Part shown: positions 10,704-22,184 of the stretch, one piece after another
Position numbering within the stretch: the stretch's first letter is position 1
Layout of the letters: the number at the start of each line of letters is the position of its first letter
From: Arabidopsis thaliana
Taxonomy: Eukaryota; Streptophyta; Magnoliopsida; Brassicales; Brassicaceae
Assembly (NCBI RefSeq): GCF_000001735.4
Contig: NC_003070.9
Coordinates: 13,944,001-14,008,000, forward strand
DNA length: 64,000 bases
Direction: 5' to 3'
Translations under genes and position numbers: made by a program
Notes under the pieces: model-generated
Seen by the model: the letters and a program-made list of their open reading frames with translations, nothing else
What the model was told of the DNA's origin: nothing
Databases searched by the model: none

Positions 10704-11642
10704 CTATTCGTGGTATTTCTTGAGATGCATGGCATTCCAAGGCCGTAACTCACGTACTCCGTTGATAACTTTTACGAGCTTATAGACGCCGCAACGTACC
10801 ACCTCGGTGATTCGATAGGGACCTTCCTAGTTAGTTCCCAGTTTTCCAGCGTTTAGCTCTCTCGTGTTGCTGAACACTTTTCGCAAAACGAGCTCTCCCA
10901 CTTCGAATCTCCGGATTTTGATATTGGAGTTATAGTAGCGGGTGACAGCTTGTTGATAATTTTGAACTCGGATCATTGCCTGATCTCTGCGTTCATCGAT
11001 GAAGTCCATGTTGTCGCGTAACATTTGCGTGTTCATGTCCGAGTTAGCATGACTGGCGGTCCTTCTCACGCTTGGTATTATGGTTACGATAGGGATTACT
11101 GCTTCTAAACCATAGGCGAGAGAGAACGGTGTTTCTTGCGTTGATTTGCGAGGTGTAGTTCGGTAGGCCCAGAGAACTCCGTGAAGTACGTCGGACCACA
11201 TTGATTTTTTGGAATCAAGTATTTTCTTGATGTTGCTAAGTATAGCTTTGTTGGCGGCTTCTGCCTGTCCGTTACCTTGTGGGTAATGGGGGGTGGATGT
11301 GGTAAGACGGATCTTCCATTTGTCGCAAAATGCTTTGATTTTTCTCGAGGTGAGGTTAGTCCCGTTATCGGTGATAATCTCATAAGGTATGCCATGTTGA
11401 CATACGATATTTTCCCATAGGAAGTCCTCGACTTGTTTCTCGGTTACCTGTTGGAAGGCTTTAGCCTCAATCCATTTGGTAGAGTAGTCGGTGAGGACTA
11501 GCAGGTTTTTTAGTTTCTTCTTCCCACCGGAGGCTTCCATGGGACCTACGACGTCCATGGACCACTTCATAAATAGGTAAGGAGAAGATATCGAGGACAT
11601 TTCCTCGGGAGGTTGATGAAGAGTAGGTGCATGAGTTATCAC
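10704..11642 (-). pseudogene. Tat-type Ty3/gypsy integrase (N-terminally truncated)
   Basis: Minus-strand reading gives the start of the integrase core (FMKWSMDVVGPMEASGGKK, LVLTDYSTKWIEAK), the second acidic residue in IITDNGTNLTS, and the third in GNGQAEAANKAI. The DDE catalytic residues are therefore still present. The C-terminal part runs through LAYGLEAVIP and FEVGELVLRKV to KLGTN, then an in-frame TAG (about 10827) replaces the usual tryptophan. The frame continues with EGPYRITEVV to KKYHE and a stop at 10704. The HHCC zinc domain, RNase H and the end of RT are absent, because the frame breaks at 11643 into copia sequence. The spelling matches Tat-lineage integrases. Confidence 0.85.
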
Positions 11643-14600
11643 AGAAAACCTGATATACTCAGAAGCCCTCAGTGTAAATGATCAGCGAGCTAAAGACTTG
11701 TGGGTGCTAGATTCTGGATGCACTTCTCACATGACTTCAAGGCGAGATTGGTTCTGTAGTTTCCAAGAGAAGGACACTACAAAGATTTTACTTGGTGATG
11801 ACCATTCTGTTGAGTCACAGGGACAAGGCTCTATCAGATTAGACACTCATGGGGGAACCATTACAATCCTTGAGAATGTCAAGTATGTACCAAATCTTAG
11901 AAGAAACCTAATCTCTACAGGTACCTTAGACAGACTTGGGTACAAACATGAAGGTGGAGACGGTCAAGTGAGATACTACAAGAACAACAAGACAGCTCTA
12001 CGTGGATCTCTCTCAGGTGGTTTATATGTTTTGGATGGTAATACAGTGATCGCTGAAAGCTGCATTGCTGAAAGGTCCAAGGAGTTGACAACACTCTGGC
12101 ATAGTCGTCTGGGACACATGGGTGGTAACAACATGAAGATCCTAGCAGGAAAAGGATTGATCAAGCCTAGTGAAGCTACAAGCTTGGAGTTCTACGAACA
12201 CTGTGTCATGGGAAAGGCAAAGAAAGTCAGTTTCAATATTGGAAAACATAATTCTGAAGAAATTCTAAGCTATGTTCACGCAGATCTCTGGGGTTCACAG
12301 AATGTAACTCCATCCATGTCAGGTAACAAATACTTCCTCTCCATTATTGATGATAAATCCAGAAAAGTTTGGTTGTATTTTCTCAGGTCTAAGGATGAGA
12401 CGTTTGACAAATTCTGTGAGTGGAAGGAGCTTGTAGAGAACCAGACAGACAAGAGAGTCAAATGTCTAAGAACAGACAATGGATTGGAATTCTGTAACAT
12501 CAAGTTTGATTCATACTGCAAGAAGTATGGCATTGAGAGGCACAAAACGTGTACTTACACTCCACAACAGAATGGAGTAGCAGAAAGGATGAATAGAACT
12601 GTGATGGAAAAGGTTCGATGTTTGCTAAATGAATCAGGATTAGAAGAAGAGTTCTGGGCAGAGGTAGCAACTACAGCGGTGTACATCATAAACAGATCAC
12701 CGTCTGCAGCTATTGACCACAATGTTCCTGAGGAGCTTTGGCTTAATCGAAAACCTGGATACAAACATCTGAGAAGGTTGAGAGCAGTAGCTTATGTTCA
12801 TGTGGATCAAGGCAAGTTGAAACCGAGAGCTATTAAAGGAATTTTCATCGGGTATCCATCGGGTACAAAAGGATACAAGGTATGGCTCTTGGAAGAACAA
12901 AAATGTGTCATAAGCAGGAATGTAATATTCCAGGAAGAAGTGGTCTACAAGGACCTGAATGACAAAGAAACAGTTGTTAAGAAGGAAGATATCAGAACTC
13001 AAACTGATAATCATCTTGTCATTTCCAAGACTAAAGAAGTTTCAGACCAAGGTGGAGTAACTCACATAGAAGAGTGTGAGGAGTCTGATGAAAATGATGA
13101 ACAAGAGCCGGAGACAGTGAATGAGACTGATCCCACAGTGGAGAGTGAAGGTTCTTTGGCCAACTATCAACTGGCTAAAGATAGAGTAAGAAGACAGATC
13201 AATCCACCAGCTAGATTTACAGAAGAAAGTGGAGTTGCTTTTGCGTTAGTGGTGGTTGAAAGTCTCAGTCTGGAGGAACCAGAAAGCTATCAGGAAGCCA
13301 CACAAGACAAAGAGTGGTTGAAGTGGAAGAATGCCACACATGAAGAAATGGATTCACTGATTAAGAATGGCACTTGGGATCTAGTTGATAAACCGACTAA
13401 CAGAAAGATAATTGGTTGCAGATGGCTATTCAAGTTGAAGAGTGGTATACCTGGGGTAGAACCAGTAAGATTCAAAGCCCGCCTTGTGGCAAAGGGCTAC
13501 ACTCAAAGAGAAGGAGTGGATTACCAAGAAATATTTGCGCCAGTTGTGAAGCACACATCTATCCGAGTACTCATGTCAGTTGTGGTTGATCAGGATATGG
13601 AACTAGAACAAATGGATGTTAAGACAGCGTTTCTCCATGGCGACTTAGAAGAGGAGCTGTACATGGAGCAACCAGAAGGGTTCATAACAGATAAAACAAA
13701 AGATAAAGTGTGCTTACTGAAGAAATCCTTGTATGGTTTAAAGCAATCACCAAGGCAGTGGAACAAGCGTTTTGGCAGGTTCATGATGGAGCAGAAATTC
13801 ATTAGAAGTGCTCATGATGCTTGTGTATATGTGAAACAGGTTGAACAAGGTTTTGTGTACCTGTTACTGTACGTTGATGACATGTTAATTGCTGGGAAAA
13901 GCAAGGCTGAAGTCAACATGATCAAAGAACAGCTGAGTGTAGAATTTGAAATGAAAGATATGGGACCTGCAAGCAGAATACTGGGTAAAGACATTACTCG
14001 AGATCGAAAGAAAGGCATTCTGCGCTTGTCTCAGGCACCTTACATCAGAAAGATTGTTCAGAGGTTTAATCTGGATGAAGCTAGAGTGGTGCGGACTCCT
14101 ATTGGCGCCCATTTCAAACTTCCAGCTGTTAGAGAGGACGATGAGTGCATTGATACAGAACAAGTTCCCTACTCAAGTGCAGTAGGCAGCATCATGTACG
14201 CCATGATAGGTACTCGTCCTGATTTGGCCTATGCCATTTGTCTTGTTAGTAGATACATGAGTAGGCCTGGTAGTTTGCACTGGGATGCAGTGAAATAGAT
14301 ATTGAGATATTTGAAAGGGTCTCAGGATTTAAGTTTGGTGTTCAACAATGAAAAAGAATTTAGAGTTGCAGGTTATTGTGACTCAGATCATGCTGCTGAT
14401 TTGGACAAGAGAAGGTCCATTAGTGGTTATGTGTTTACTGTAGGAGGAAATATAGTTAGCTGGAAAGCAAATCTGCAGCCTGTAGTTGCAGTGTCTTCTA
14501 CAGAAGCAGAATATATAGCATTAGCAGAAGCTGCAAAAGAAGCTATATGGATAAAAGGACTGTTAAAAGACATGGGATGTGAGCAGGAGAAAGCTTGCAT

Positions 14601-14831
14601 TTGGTGTGACTCACAGTCAGCTATATGCTTGTCCAAGAACTCGTGTATCACGAGAGGACTAAGCATATAGACGTCAGGTTCCATTTCATAAGAGAGGTGG
14701 TGCGTGCAGGAGTAGTTGATGTGTTGAAGATTCACACCTCAAGGAATCCTGCAGATGCATTAACAAAATGCATTCCAATAAACAAGTTTGAGTCAGCTTT
14801 GGATGCTCTGAAGCTGATCAAGTGGGAATGA
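11643..14831 (+). pseudogene. Ty1/copia pol: protease, integrase, RT, RNase H (gag missing)
   Basis: The frame is open across the left junction and shows the aspartic protease WVLDSGCTSHMTSRRDWF (11698 on). GAG-preintegrase follows (LWHSRLGHMGG), then integrase with HADLWG, CLRTDNGLEF and QQNGVAERMNRT. RT has WRWLFKLKSG-type spacing, ARLVAKGYTQREGVDY, MDVKTAFLHGDL and the catalytic YVDDML at about 13872. A TAG at 14296-14298 (AVK*ILRYLKGS) interrupts the start of RNase H, which continues with GYCDSDHAADLDKRRSISG, SSTEAEYIAL and KHIDVRFHFIRE after a frameshift near 14640. The last stop is at 14829. The order PR-IN-RT-RH is diagnostic for copia. The wording is closest to Tnt1/Tork-type elements. 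The gag and 5' LTR are gone; otherwise decay is light, implying a fairly young copy. Confidence 0.92.
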
Positions 14832-14915
14832 TTAAGTTCAGCCCCTGCTGGAGGTTATGACCAAGTATAGTGATTCACTGGTATGAAGAAGAGGAATGAG
14901 GATCAAGGTGGAGAT

Positions 14916-15437
14916 TGTTAAGAAGTGATCCTAATTCTGGTTTAGTTGCAGAAACCTGAAGTCGACCTGGTTAAAAGACTGAATTGGATTTGGATTGGTA
15001 TTGGAGCCGGTTAAGCTCTAATGTTCGGTTATTGGAAGAAGACTGGTTTGACTCTGGTTTATAAGGAGAAACAGAAGACTCTTGATGGCCTAGAGGGTTT
15101 ACTAATGAGACTTCTATATATAAGGTCTCTGTAGTCGTCTTCCACAATTATTCAGTTAGAAAAACAGACTCTGTAATCTTCTTCTTCCTCTTGAAGCTCC
15201 ATTGTTGTGAGCTGAGAGAAACACTTCTTTGATAGTGAATTGTTGGTCAGAATCCAGCCGAGACGTAGGCTTGCTCACACCGAGTAAGCTGAACTCGTAA
15301 AACTCGCCGTGTTGTTCTTTGCTTGTTTCTCATCTTCTTTCTTTGTTCTTTAATCAAATCGAAGAGCGTAAGAGAGAGAGCTTGAGAGATCGATTGGGGT
15401 CTTTGATCGGATCGATTTCGAGGTTGGTTTTAGTACA
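14916..15437 (+). repeat. 3' LTR of the copia element
   Basis: It starts TGTTAAGAAG directly after the purine tract GATCAAGGTGGAGAT (14901-14915) and ends TAGTACA at 15437, where the Tat RT reading frame resumes on the other strand. That gives 522 bp with TG...CA ends. A TATA-like TATATATAAGG lies at about 15114-15124. There is no 5' LTR to compare with. The five bases after the LTR are ATTGG. Confidence 0.8.
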
Positions 15438-17265
15438 ATTGGCCTCGATGCCTCTTTCGGTTACTAGGTATATGAGGAATTCTCCTGAGGGAACTCCGAA
15501 AGAGCATTTCTTGGGGTTTAACTTCATTTCGAATTTGTTTAGGATTTTGAAGCATTCTCTTAATTGCGGGACGTGGTCTTTTCACGAGCTGACTTGACCA
15601 GCATATCGTCGATATAGACCTCCATCGTTTTACCTAGCTGGTCGGCGAACATTCTATTCACCAATCTTTGGTAAGTAGCTCCAGCGTTTTTTAAACCAAA
15701 GGGCATTACTTTATAACAGTAGGTGCCTCGGTCAGTTATAAAAGCTGTTTTTTCTTGGTCATCTGGGCGCATAAGTATTTGGTTGTACCCGAAGAATGCA
15801 TCCATGAAAGACAATAGTTCGTGTCCCGCAGTGGCAGTGGGAAACTGTCTTTAGGACATGCCTTATTTAGGTCCGTAAAGTCGATGCATACTCTCCACTT
15901 CCCGTTTTTCTTTTTAACGACGACCGGGTTGGCGAGCCAGTCAGGGTATTTTACTTCTCTTATCGATCCGATCTTGAGCAATCGATCGACCTCATCGTGC
16001 ACAACTTTAGCCCTCTCGGGACCTAGCTTGCGACGTTTCTGCTTTATAGGTTGGTAGGTCGGATCAACGTTGAGTTCGTGTGAGGTTACCTCGAGGCTTA
16101 TTCCTCGGAGGTTCGCACTTGACCAGGCAAAGCTGTCTTTGTTTTCTTTGAGAAAGGTTATGAGATCCTCTCGTATCGCTGGGTCGAGGTCTTGACCTAT
16201 CCCAACGCATCGTTTGGGATCTGATTCGTCTATGCAGACCTGTGTTATCAATGACTTTCGAGGTCCGCATTGAGAAGGATCAGAGGATCTGACTGTTTTC
16301 ATTTCCGCGAGTTTGTCTTCTATCATTAGTACTACGGGGTCAGCCTTTTTGATAAGGTCGTAGCTGCCCATATAGCATTTTCGGGAGCTGCGTTGGCTGC
16401 CGTGCACGACTGCTATTCCCTTGTCCGAGGGGAATTTAATGCATTGGTGGTAGGTTGATGGGACGGCTTTCATGGTGTGTAGCCATGGTCTTCCCAGTAT
16501 TGCGTTGAAAGGAGCTTTCTTGTCGACTACGAGGAAACTTGTGAGTCGCCTCACTCCTCGTGCGACGGTCGGGAGCTGGATGGTTCCTAGAGAAAAGGTC
16601 GTATCTCCAGCGAACCCGGTAAGTGACGTTTTCCTGCCCTGCAGCTCAGAATCGAGGTGCCCCATTCTTTTGAAGGCGTCGTAAAAGAGTACGTCAACTG
16701 AGCTTCCCGTGTCGATCATTATACGGGAGCGTCATCGTGAGGTTTATCGAGGTCGGTGGTTTCGCTTTCCCAGAATGTGATCTGGTGGTCAGGTCCCATC
16801 ATCGGGCTCTTGCCTTTTGTGTAAAAATCTGCCTTCCTCTGATGAGTTTTGATCGAATTGATTGAGTCGTTGCAGAGCTGAGACCCTCCCATGATGAAAT
16901 CGATGCGTTTAGGGGAGAGGTGCTCGGTTGCGCTTCTGCAGAATTTCGAGAGGCGTAATGGAAACCTCATGTTTTTCTTATGCGGGGCGGTGGGAGGTGT
17001 GGTGACGTACCTTCCTGTCCCGCCACCTAAATCGAGTGCTGCAAAGACTAGGTCTATGCGTTCTCTCATAGCAGGTGGGGGAGAATCACTTCCATCCGGT
17101 GTTCGTTCCCGTTTCTTTTGCTTGGGAGTTTGCTCCTCCTCCTGTTCGTCGGGAGGAGGGGTTTCAACTTTGGGGTTTGAACCTTTTTTAGTCTTTCCCC
17201 TAGCTGCGATTAACTTTTTAAAGGCGCGACACTCCTCGGTGGAATGTCCCCTTTTCATGTGAAAC
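15438..17265 (-). pseudogene. Tat-type Ty3/gypsy gag end, protease and RT
   Basis: On the minus strand a CCHC-like end of gag (HMKRGHSTEECRAFKKL) begins at about 17265, followed by a charged linker. The region before protease has ITFWESETTDLDKPHDDA. Protease starts VMIDTGSSVDVLFYDAF-like at 16719 after a small deletion, and continues with LTSFLVVDKKAPFNAILGRPWLH. RT follows: KQKRRKLGPERAKVVHDEV, WRVCIDFTDLNKACPKDSFPLP. After a small deletion and frameshift at about 15815 come LSFMDAFFGYNQILM and the catalytic box YIDDMLVKSA at 15600. A further frameshift leads into FGVPSGEFL and RGIEAN, ending exactly where the copia LTR begins. The other half of pol is at 10704-11642. Confidence 0.88.
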
Positions 17266-17809
17266 TACTTCAATGATGGAAGCCGCTACTTTCGTTAGCA
17301 AGGGTGGTGAAAACTTTAAAGAAAACCCAAGTATGTATTTGGTACCATGAGTTCAAATTCGATGCTAAGACATGATAATTGCAAGTTAGATTCAGGTTCA
17401 AATTGATAGGGAATGATATCAGATAATGACAGTGTGATCGAGTAGAGCATTCAAGACATGGTGCAGTTTTACTTCAATCATTGACTATGCATCAAACAAC
17501 TAGCAACGATGAACCAAAATGCTTACAAGGCTATCTCATCATAATCCCCTATGCATATGCGACAATCCTATATGAAACATCGTAGACTCAATCCTAAATG
17601 TGATGCAACTATATGAACCTAAATGTGATGCAACTATACGAACACTGCAACTATACGAACACTCTGTTTTTCTTCTTCTTCTTCTTCTTCTTCTTCTTCT
17701 TCTTCTTCATCTGAAGTTTGAACAATCCATGCACTAGATTTTAGAAGCTCTTTTTTTCGGTCCTCCAATTTTTTGAGTAACTTAATAGATTCTTTATTTG
17801 GACACAACG
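17266..17809. other. Spacer with short tandem repeats
   Basis: No gene is recognised. A 25-bp unit (CCTAAATGTGATGCAACTATAYGAA) is tandemly doubled at about 17591-17640, followed by partial copies of CTGCAACTATACGAACA. A (CTT)n microsatellite, about 14 units, runs near 17667-17709. The 5' part of the Tat element (start of gag, PBS, 5' LTR) is not present here. Confidence 0.6.
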
Positions 17810-17883
17810 TCAATTCTATATGATCAGCAGCAACAGATGCAATATCTCAATTCTATATGATCAGCAGCAACAGATGCAATATC
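17810..17883. repeat. 37-bp tandem duplication at the end of the MULE pseudogene
   Basis: The unit TCAATTCTATATGATCAGCA... (37 bp) occurs twice in direct tandem, at 17810-17846 and 17847-17883, essentially without mismatch. It covers the C-terminal codons of the FAR1-like frame (DIASVAADHIELR), so the duplication distorts the protein end. Confidence 0.85.
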
Positions 17884-19889
17884 ACGGAAAGTACGACATA
17901 GATGTCTATATCGCTTTCCAATCGATTCTTTGACTGTTTCATTACGTGGCTCTGAATGATAATAAGATATTTTTCGTGCTTTTGCCTCTTTACTCCATCG
18001 ATTTAGAATGTAGTTAGATGGGATTCTTCTAACATTCTTCTTGTCCAACATTTTCAATGCATGAAGACATAAAATCCCGGCAAAACTAAACTTCATGCAA
18101 CTGCAACATATCGTCTCGTTTGCAACATCATAATTAACCAAATGCTCTTGTGCTACACCACGATAAGATACTTTATGTTCATATACCATCTCAGACTTAC
18201 TAACCTTGTTGGCAACATAATCACCAATAACTATGTATTGTTTTTGGAACAAGCTAAAAATTTCGGGTGTATACACTTCCTCTGCATGTTGCAACATCTC
18301 TACAGTAGCACATAATACCGGCAAGGTATGCATCATATTGAAATCAGCAACTAATTCCTTATATCGTCGATCCTCCAACACTCTCTCGTAGTGTTCAAAG
18401 AAGCGCAACAAGTTATAACTATGCTTCAAGTATTTTTTCAAAATATTATTCATACTTTCACTACGTTGTGTGCTCACCATATATGCTGTAAAAGTATGAC
18501 GTCCATATACCATTGCCCATTTTTCTCTCAGCTCAAACAAATTCTTCAACCATTTATCCTCTGTCAAGTTATGCTTCTGGAGCATATTACTCCATGCCAA
18601 TAACCAATATTCTTCTTCCTCATGGTCATATACACACTTACTAAAATCCATGACAAATTATTCTGCTCAATGAAATACATGACTCAATTTCTTTGCAGCA
18701 TTTTGGTAAATATGCCAAACACATAATCTATGTTTTGTATCAGGGAATACCTTTACTATTGCATTCGCCATTGCTGCACATTGGTCTGTAAGAATTGTTT
18801 TTGGTTGTTTTCCAGACATTGCTCCAAGAAAAGTCTCGAAAAGCCACTTATATGACTCACTGGTTTCCTCATATAAGAGAGCAGCACCAAACACAACTGT
18901 TTGCTTGTGATGATTGACCACGACAAATGGAGCAAATGGTCTATCATATTCATTGGTCTTATAAGTTGTGTCAAAGCAAATGACATCTCCAAAAAGATTG
19001 TAATCACTTATTGACCGATCATCTGCCCAGAATATATTAGTGATCATATCATCCTCATCAAGTTGCATTGAATAAAAAAAAGACGAATTACCCTCCTTTT
19101 TTCTGAAAGTATTCCAAAACAGCTCCAGCATCTCCCTTTTCCATTTTTGCCATTCTCTTTCTCGGTATATGTAATTTTGATAATCTTTCTTCAAAAAACC
19201 CAGATTTTCTTGCCCCCCAACTTCTCTACTCATCATTTCAACAGTTGCTTTTGCTGAAATCCCTGACATATCATCTGCATGTTGTTTTTGAGAGATAGAT
19301 AATTCCCGATTTTCTTTCAACAAATGCTTCATAGGTGTTTCACTAAATCAGGGTTGTGGTTCGGCTCGAATGATACAACCTAATATTTTCCGGTCTACTG
19401 AAGGTAGCAAGTCATATGAGCATTACAAACATCGAGTGATTGCTTGTGAATATGATTTTATGACCTTGGGTTCTTTCCTATACCCTTGTTTTGAGCAAAC
19501 ATAAAGAAGCCTTACTACCTTCCCTTTTTTTTTCATCCTCCGTTGTTTTCTTATATTGAAACCACGATTTCCTCCATACTTTGTATAAGTTATATATGCA
19601 ATCTCATCAGAACTGAACTCTATTCCAATATATATATTTTATCTTTCTTCTCATTATCATTATTTGCTTCAAAAGTAGCAACCTGTTCAGTTACAACATC
19701 ATCCTCGTCGTTAGCTATTTCATCTTCTTCTTCAAATTCATTGGCCGAAGCTTTGTTTTCACTTATTGAGTCATCTTTTTCTTCGACTAAAAATTCTTCA
19801 CTTATATGATTACTGTCCATTGCAACTGTTCTTAACGTTTCCTGATCAACAAGTTCAATAACAAAAAAAGAAGTTGGTCTAAAAAACAT
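17824..19889 (-). pseudogene. FAR1/FRS-type Mutator-like transposase pseudogene
   Basis: Minus-strand order: an acidic N terminus (19889-19620, DDSISENKASANEFEEEDEI); a FAR1 DNA-binding domain (EFSSDEIAYITYTKYGGNRG, then CNAHMTCYL and FEPNHNPDLVKH, broken by frameshifts and stops at 19600-19340); and the MULE transposase domain. The acidic residues sit in CFDTTYKTN, ILTDQCAAM and STQRSESMNN, so the D-D-E set is intact. The SWIM zinc finger CCSCMKFSFAGILCLHALKM follows near 18110-18030. Two nonsense codons in the same frame (HVFH*AE*FVMDFSK, about 18650) split the transposase. It could be a former host FRS gene or a FAR1-type MULE; no clear terminal inverted repeats were seen, so I leave that open. 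Confidence 0.88.
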
Positions 19890-20384
19890 AAACCATAAAA
19901 AAAATTAACATAAAAACTCACACATGTATCAATTATATTTAGTTGTCTCTATTCATTCACAACCAGCCTTGAGAAATATTTCTGTAATGAAGATAAGAGA
20001 ATATGAAACTTTACTTGGAGTTGATGATTTAAATCAAATCAAAGCCGACTTGCTCTGACTTAGTTTCTGTATGATTCGAGACGTGATTCAAGAACAGAAC
20101 AACTTAAAGAACAACTTATCTTTATTATGATTTAAAAACTCACCCAAAACTAAATCTCTCTAGGTCTTTAGAAAAACTCTCTAAAGCCTCTTAATCTCTT
20201 TCTTGTGTCTTATGGAACATCTCTCCATAAGCCCTTATTTATAGATATTAGACTACTCATAATCCTATAATGAATAGGAAAACTTACAAACTTATCCAAC
20301 TTGACTTTTATTTGTATTTCTTATTTCTTATTATCTCTTCTAGAAAGATTACTTGCTCCTCAAGTAATTGGAATTATCCAACAT
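19890..20384 (-). repeat. Possible LTR or promoter fragment (minus orientation)
   Basis: On the minus strand the block begins TGTTGGATAATTCC (20384), has a TATA-like CTATAAATAAGGG (about 20236-20248) and then pyrimidine/purine-rich leader sequence. This looks like a short Ty1/copia LTR. The opposite boundary and a target duplication could not be fixed, so this is tentative. No coding sequence is seen. Confidence 0.35.
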
Positions 20385-20839
20385 TAAAAACAAAGTATTG
20401 TTCTTTTTTCAAAAAATCTATCGTGCTTTGAAGTTTTAGAACTTTTAAAGATAAGTTGAGTTAAAAGAAATAAAAGAGATAGCATCTACTCCTAATCTAT
20501 CTTTGATTAAAATAAATATTTACTCATATATAAAAAGAGAAGAAAACGTTAGATTTTGTTTTTTTTTTATAAATTTTGTTGTCTTTTTTTTTCAAAATTG
20601 CTAAATTTAATTACAAACAAAACTAAAAGAAAAAGAAAAAAAATGAGGAGAAGACGGCGTCAACGTTAATCTATGGAAGTGAATAACAAGATTTTTGTTT
20701 CCTTAATTTTATTTTAATTTATTATTTAGTTTAAATATGATATGACATAGCAAATTTTTATTGGATATTACAAAGAGAGGTGAATAAAAGGGTTCACTCC
20801 TATGAGTGAACTCAAATTTTATTCTATTAAATAATTCGT

Positions 20840-21040
20840 AGTTTTATGTAGCTAATAGCCAATACTTAATAAAAAATTTAATTCATAACTAAAATATAGC
20901 CACAAAATTGTTACATATAGAATCCGTGGTTAATTAAAAGCCACGAAATATCCACGTTTTATTTTTGTCACTACTTCGTGGTTAATGTGAAATTAGCCAC
21001 AAATGTTCATAGCTAGAACATAGCTATAAGAATTTTTTTT
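20840..21040. repeat. Block of TAGCCAC / CGTGGTTAA motifs (DNA-transposon-like)
   Basis: Within about 200 bases the motifs GCCAC(G/A)AAAT, CGTGGTTAAT and TAGCYA recur in both orientations (near 20845, 20900, 20922, 20941, 20957, 20975, 20994 and 21010). Such subterminal motif clusters are typical of CACTA/En-Spm-like and other non-autonomous DNA transposons. No terminal inverted repeat or gene was recognised. Confidence 0.45.
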
Positions 21041-22184
21041 TACCATTATTTTTAAGGTGACCACGTTCACCATGTTTCTAAATTTTAATATTCACAATTT
21101 TATTTTTTAAAATATTTTTAAGGTAGTTTAATTTTTGCTCAACGACAAATATATTTATTTAACTCTTATGTTTACCAAAAAAAGTTTATTTATTTTACAA
21201 TAATTAAAACAAAACAAAATGAACACAACGTGGGAATTGTTTTTGGCATGTGGCAATTTATCATAATGTAAAACTTATCCGATATTCCTGTAAAACTTAT
21301 CTTCTATGTGCCCACATTCTCCACTTTTAACGAATCAAAATCGTAACTTCCTCAAAATCTATTTTAAAAAATGTTTTTTGATCGTGAATTTACTTCTTTG
21401 AGACAAGACAAGGTCATCTGTCAATATATTTTTCATGTTCGTCAACATATATTGTAAGAATTATGTTTGTGTGATTGTGTCTATCTCTCAATTCTTCATT
21501 ATTCCACGCTAGAGTTAAGAAATGCGGTTCTATTTCATGATATTGGCATAAATCAGTACCTTTGACCAAAACTTTCTGAGATTCGAGTTACTGTACGTGG
21601 CTACTTTTTATTTGCTTCATCTTTCATAATCATGTTTTATTACTAATTTGTATGTTGTCATCTCAAGATTTTTGACATTTTTGGCTTTATTTACTTAAAT
21701 TCTCTCTCTATAAAGGCTGCAATCCACTTCCAGAAGCACTGAGTAAGCAAGCCACTCCAGCGTTTAAGAATATAAGCCAAAGTTCAATAATTCTGGTTGT
21801 TACAAGTTAGCTCTTTCTTTGTTTTTAAGTACTTTAGGCTCGATTCATGTTCTAAACTTCTATTATCTTTCTTATTTTCTATCAATAGTTTTTTTGTTAA
21901 AGAATTTTCTATCAATAGCTTGGATTTTAAAAAAGGGAATTGAAACGTAATAAAGGAAGCCACATAAAGAAGAAAGAAAATCTTAAAAGTTTAAGACAAG
22001 TTAGTGGAGGAAGTAAAAGGAAAATAAGACCATATTAGAAAAAGAACAAAAACATAGAGAAAAAATTCTAAATTATTATTTTTTGGGTTCAAAACCTGCT
22101 TAATATCTTCCACAATATATTGTAAATTTTTGGTTTTAGTTTTCGTATAAATTTTACCGGTGTATAGCACCGGGTATAAATTGG
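21041..22184. other. AT-rich intergenic sequence with a core-promoter-like motif
   Basis: No gene is supported. A TATA-like TCTCTATAAAGGC lies at about 21706-21718 on the plus strand, followed by sequence resembling a leader, but no ORF of note follows. A short near-palindrome (TACCGGTG-TATA-GCACCGGGTA) lies near 22156-22177, resembling the small hairpins found near Helitron ends. Confidence 0.4.

Noticed and set aside
17824-19889. Active host FRS gene
   Set aside because: At least two nonsense codons in the transposase frame and frameshifts in the FAR1 domain.
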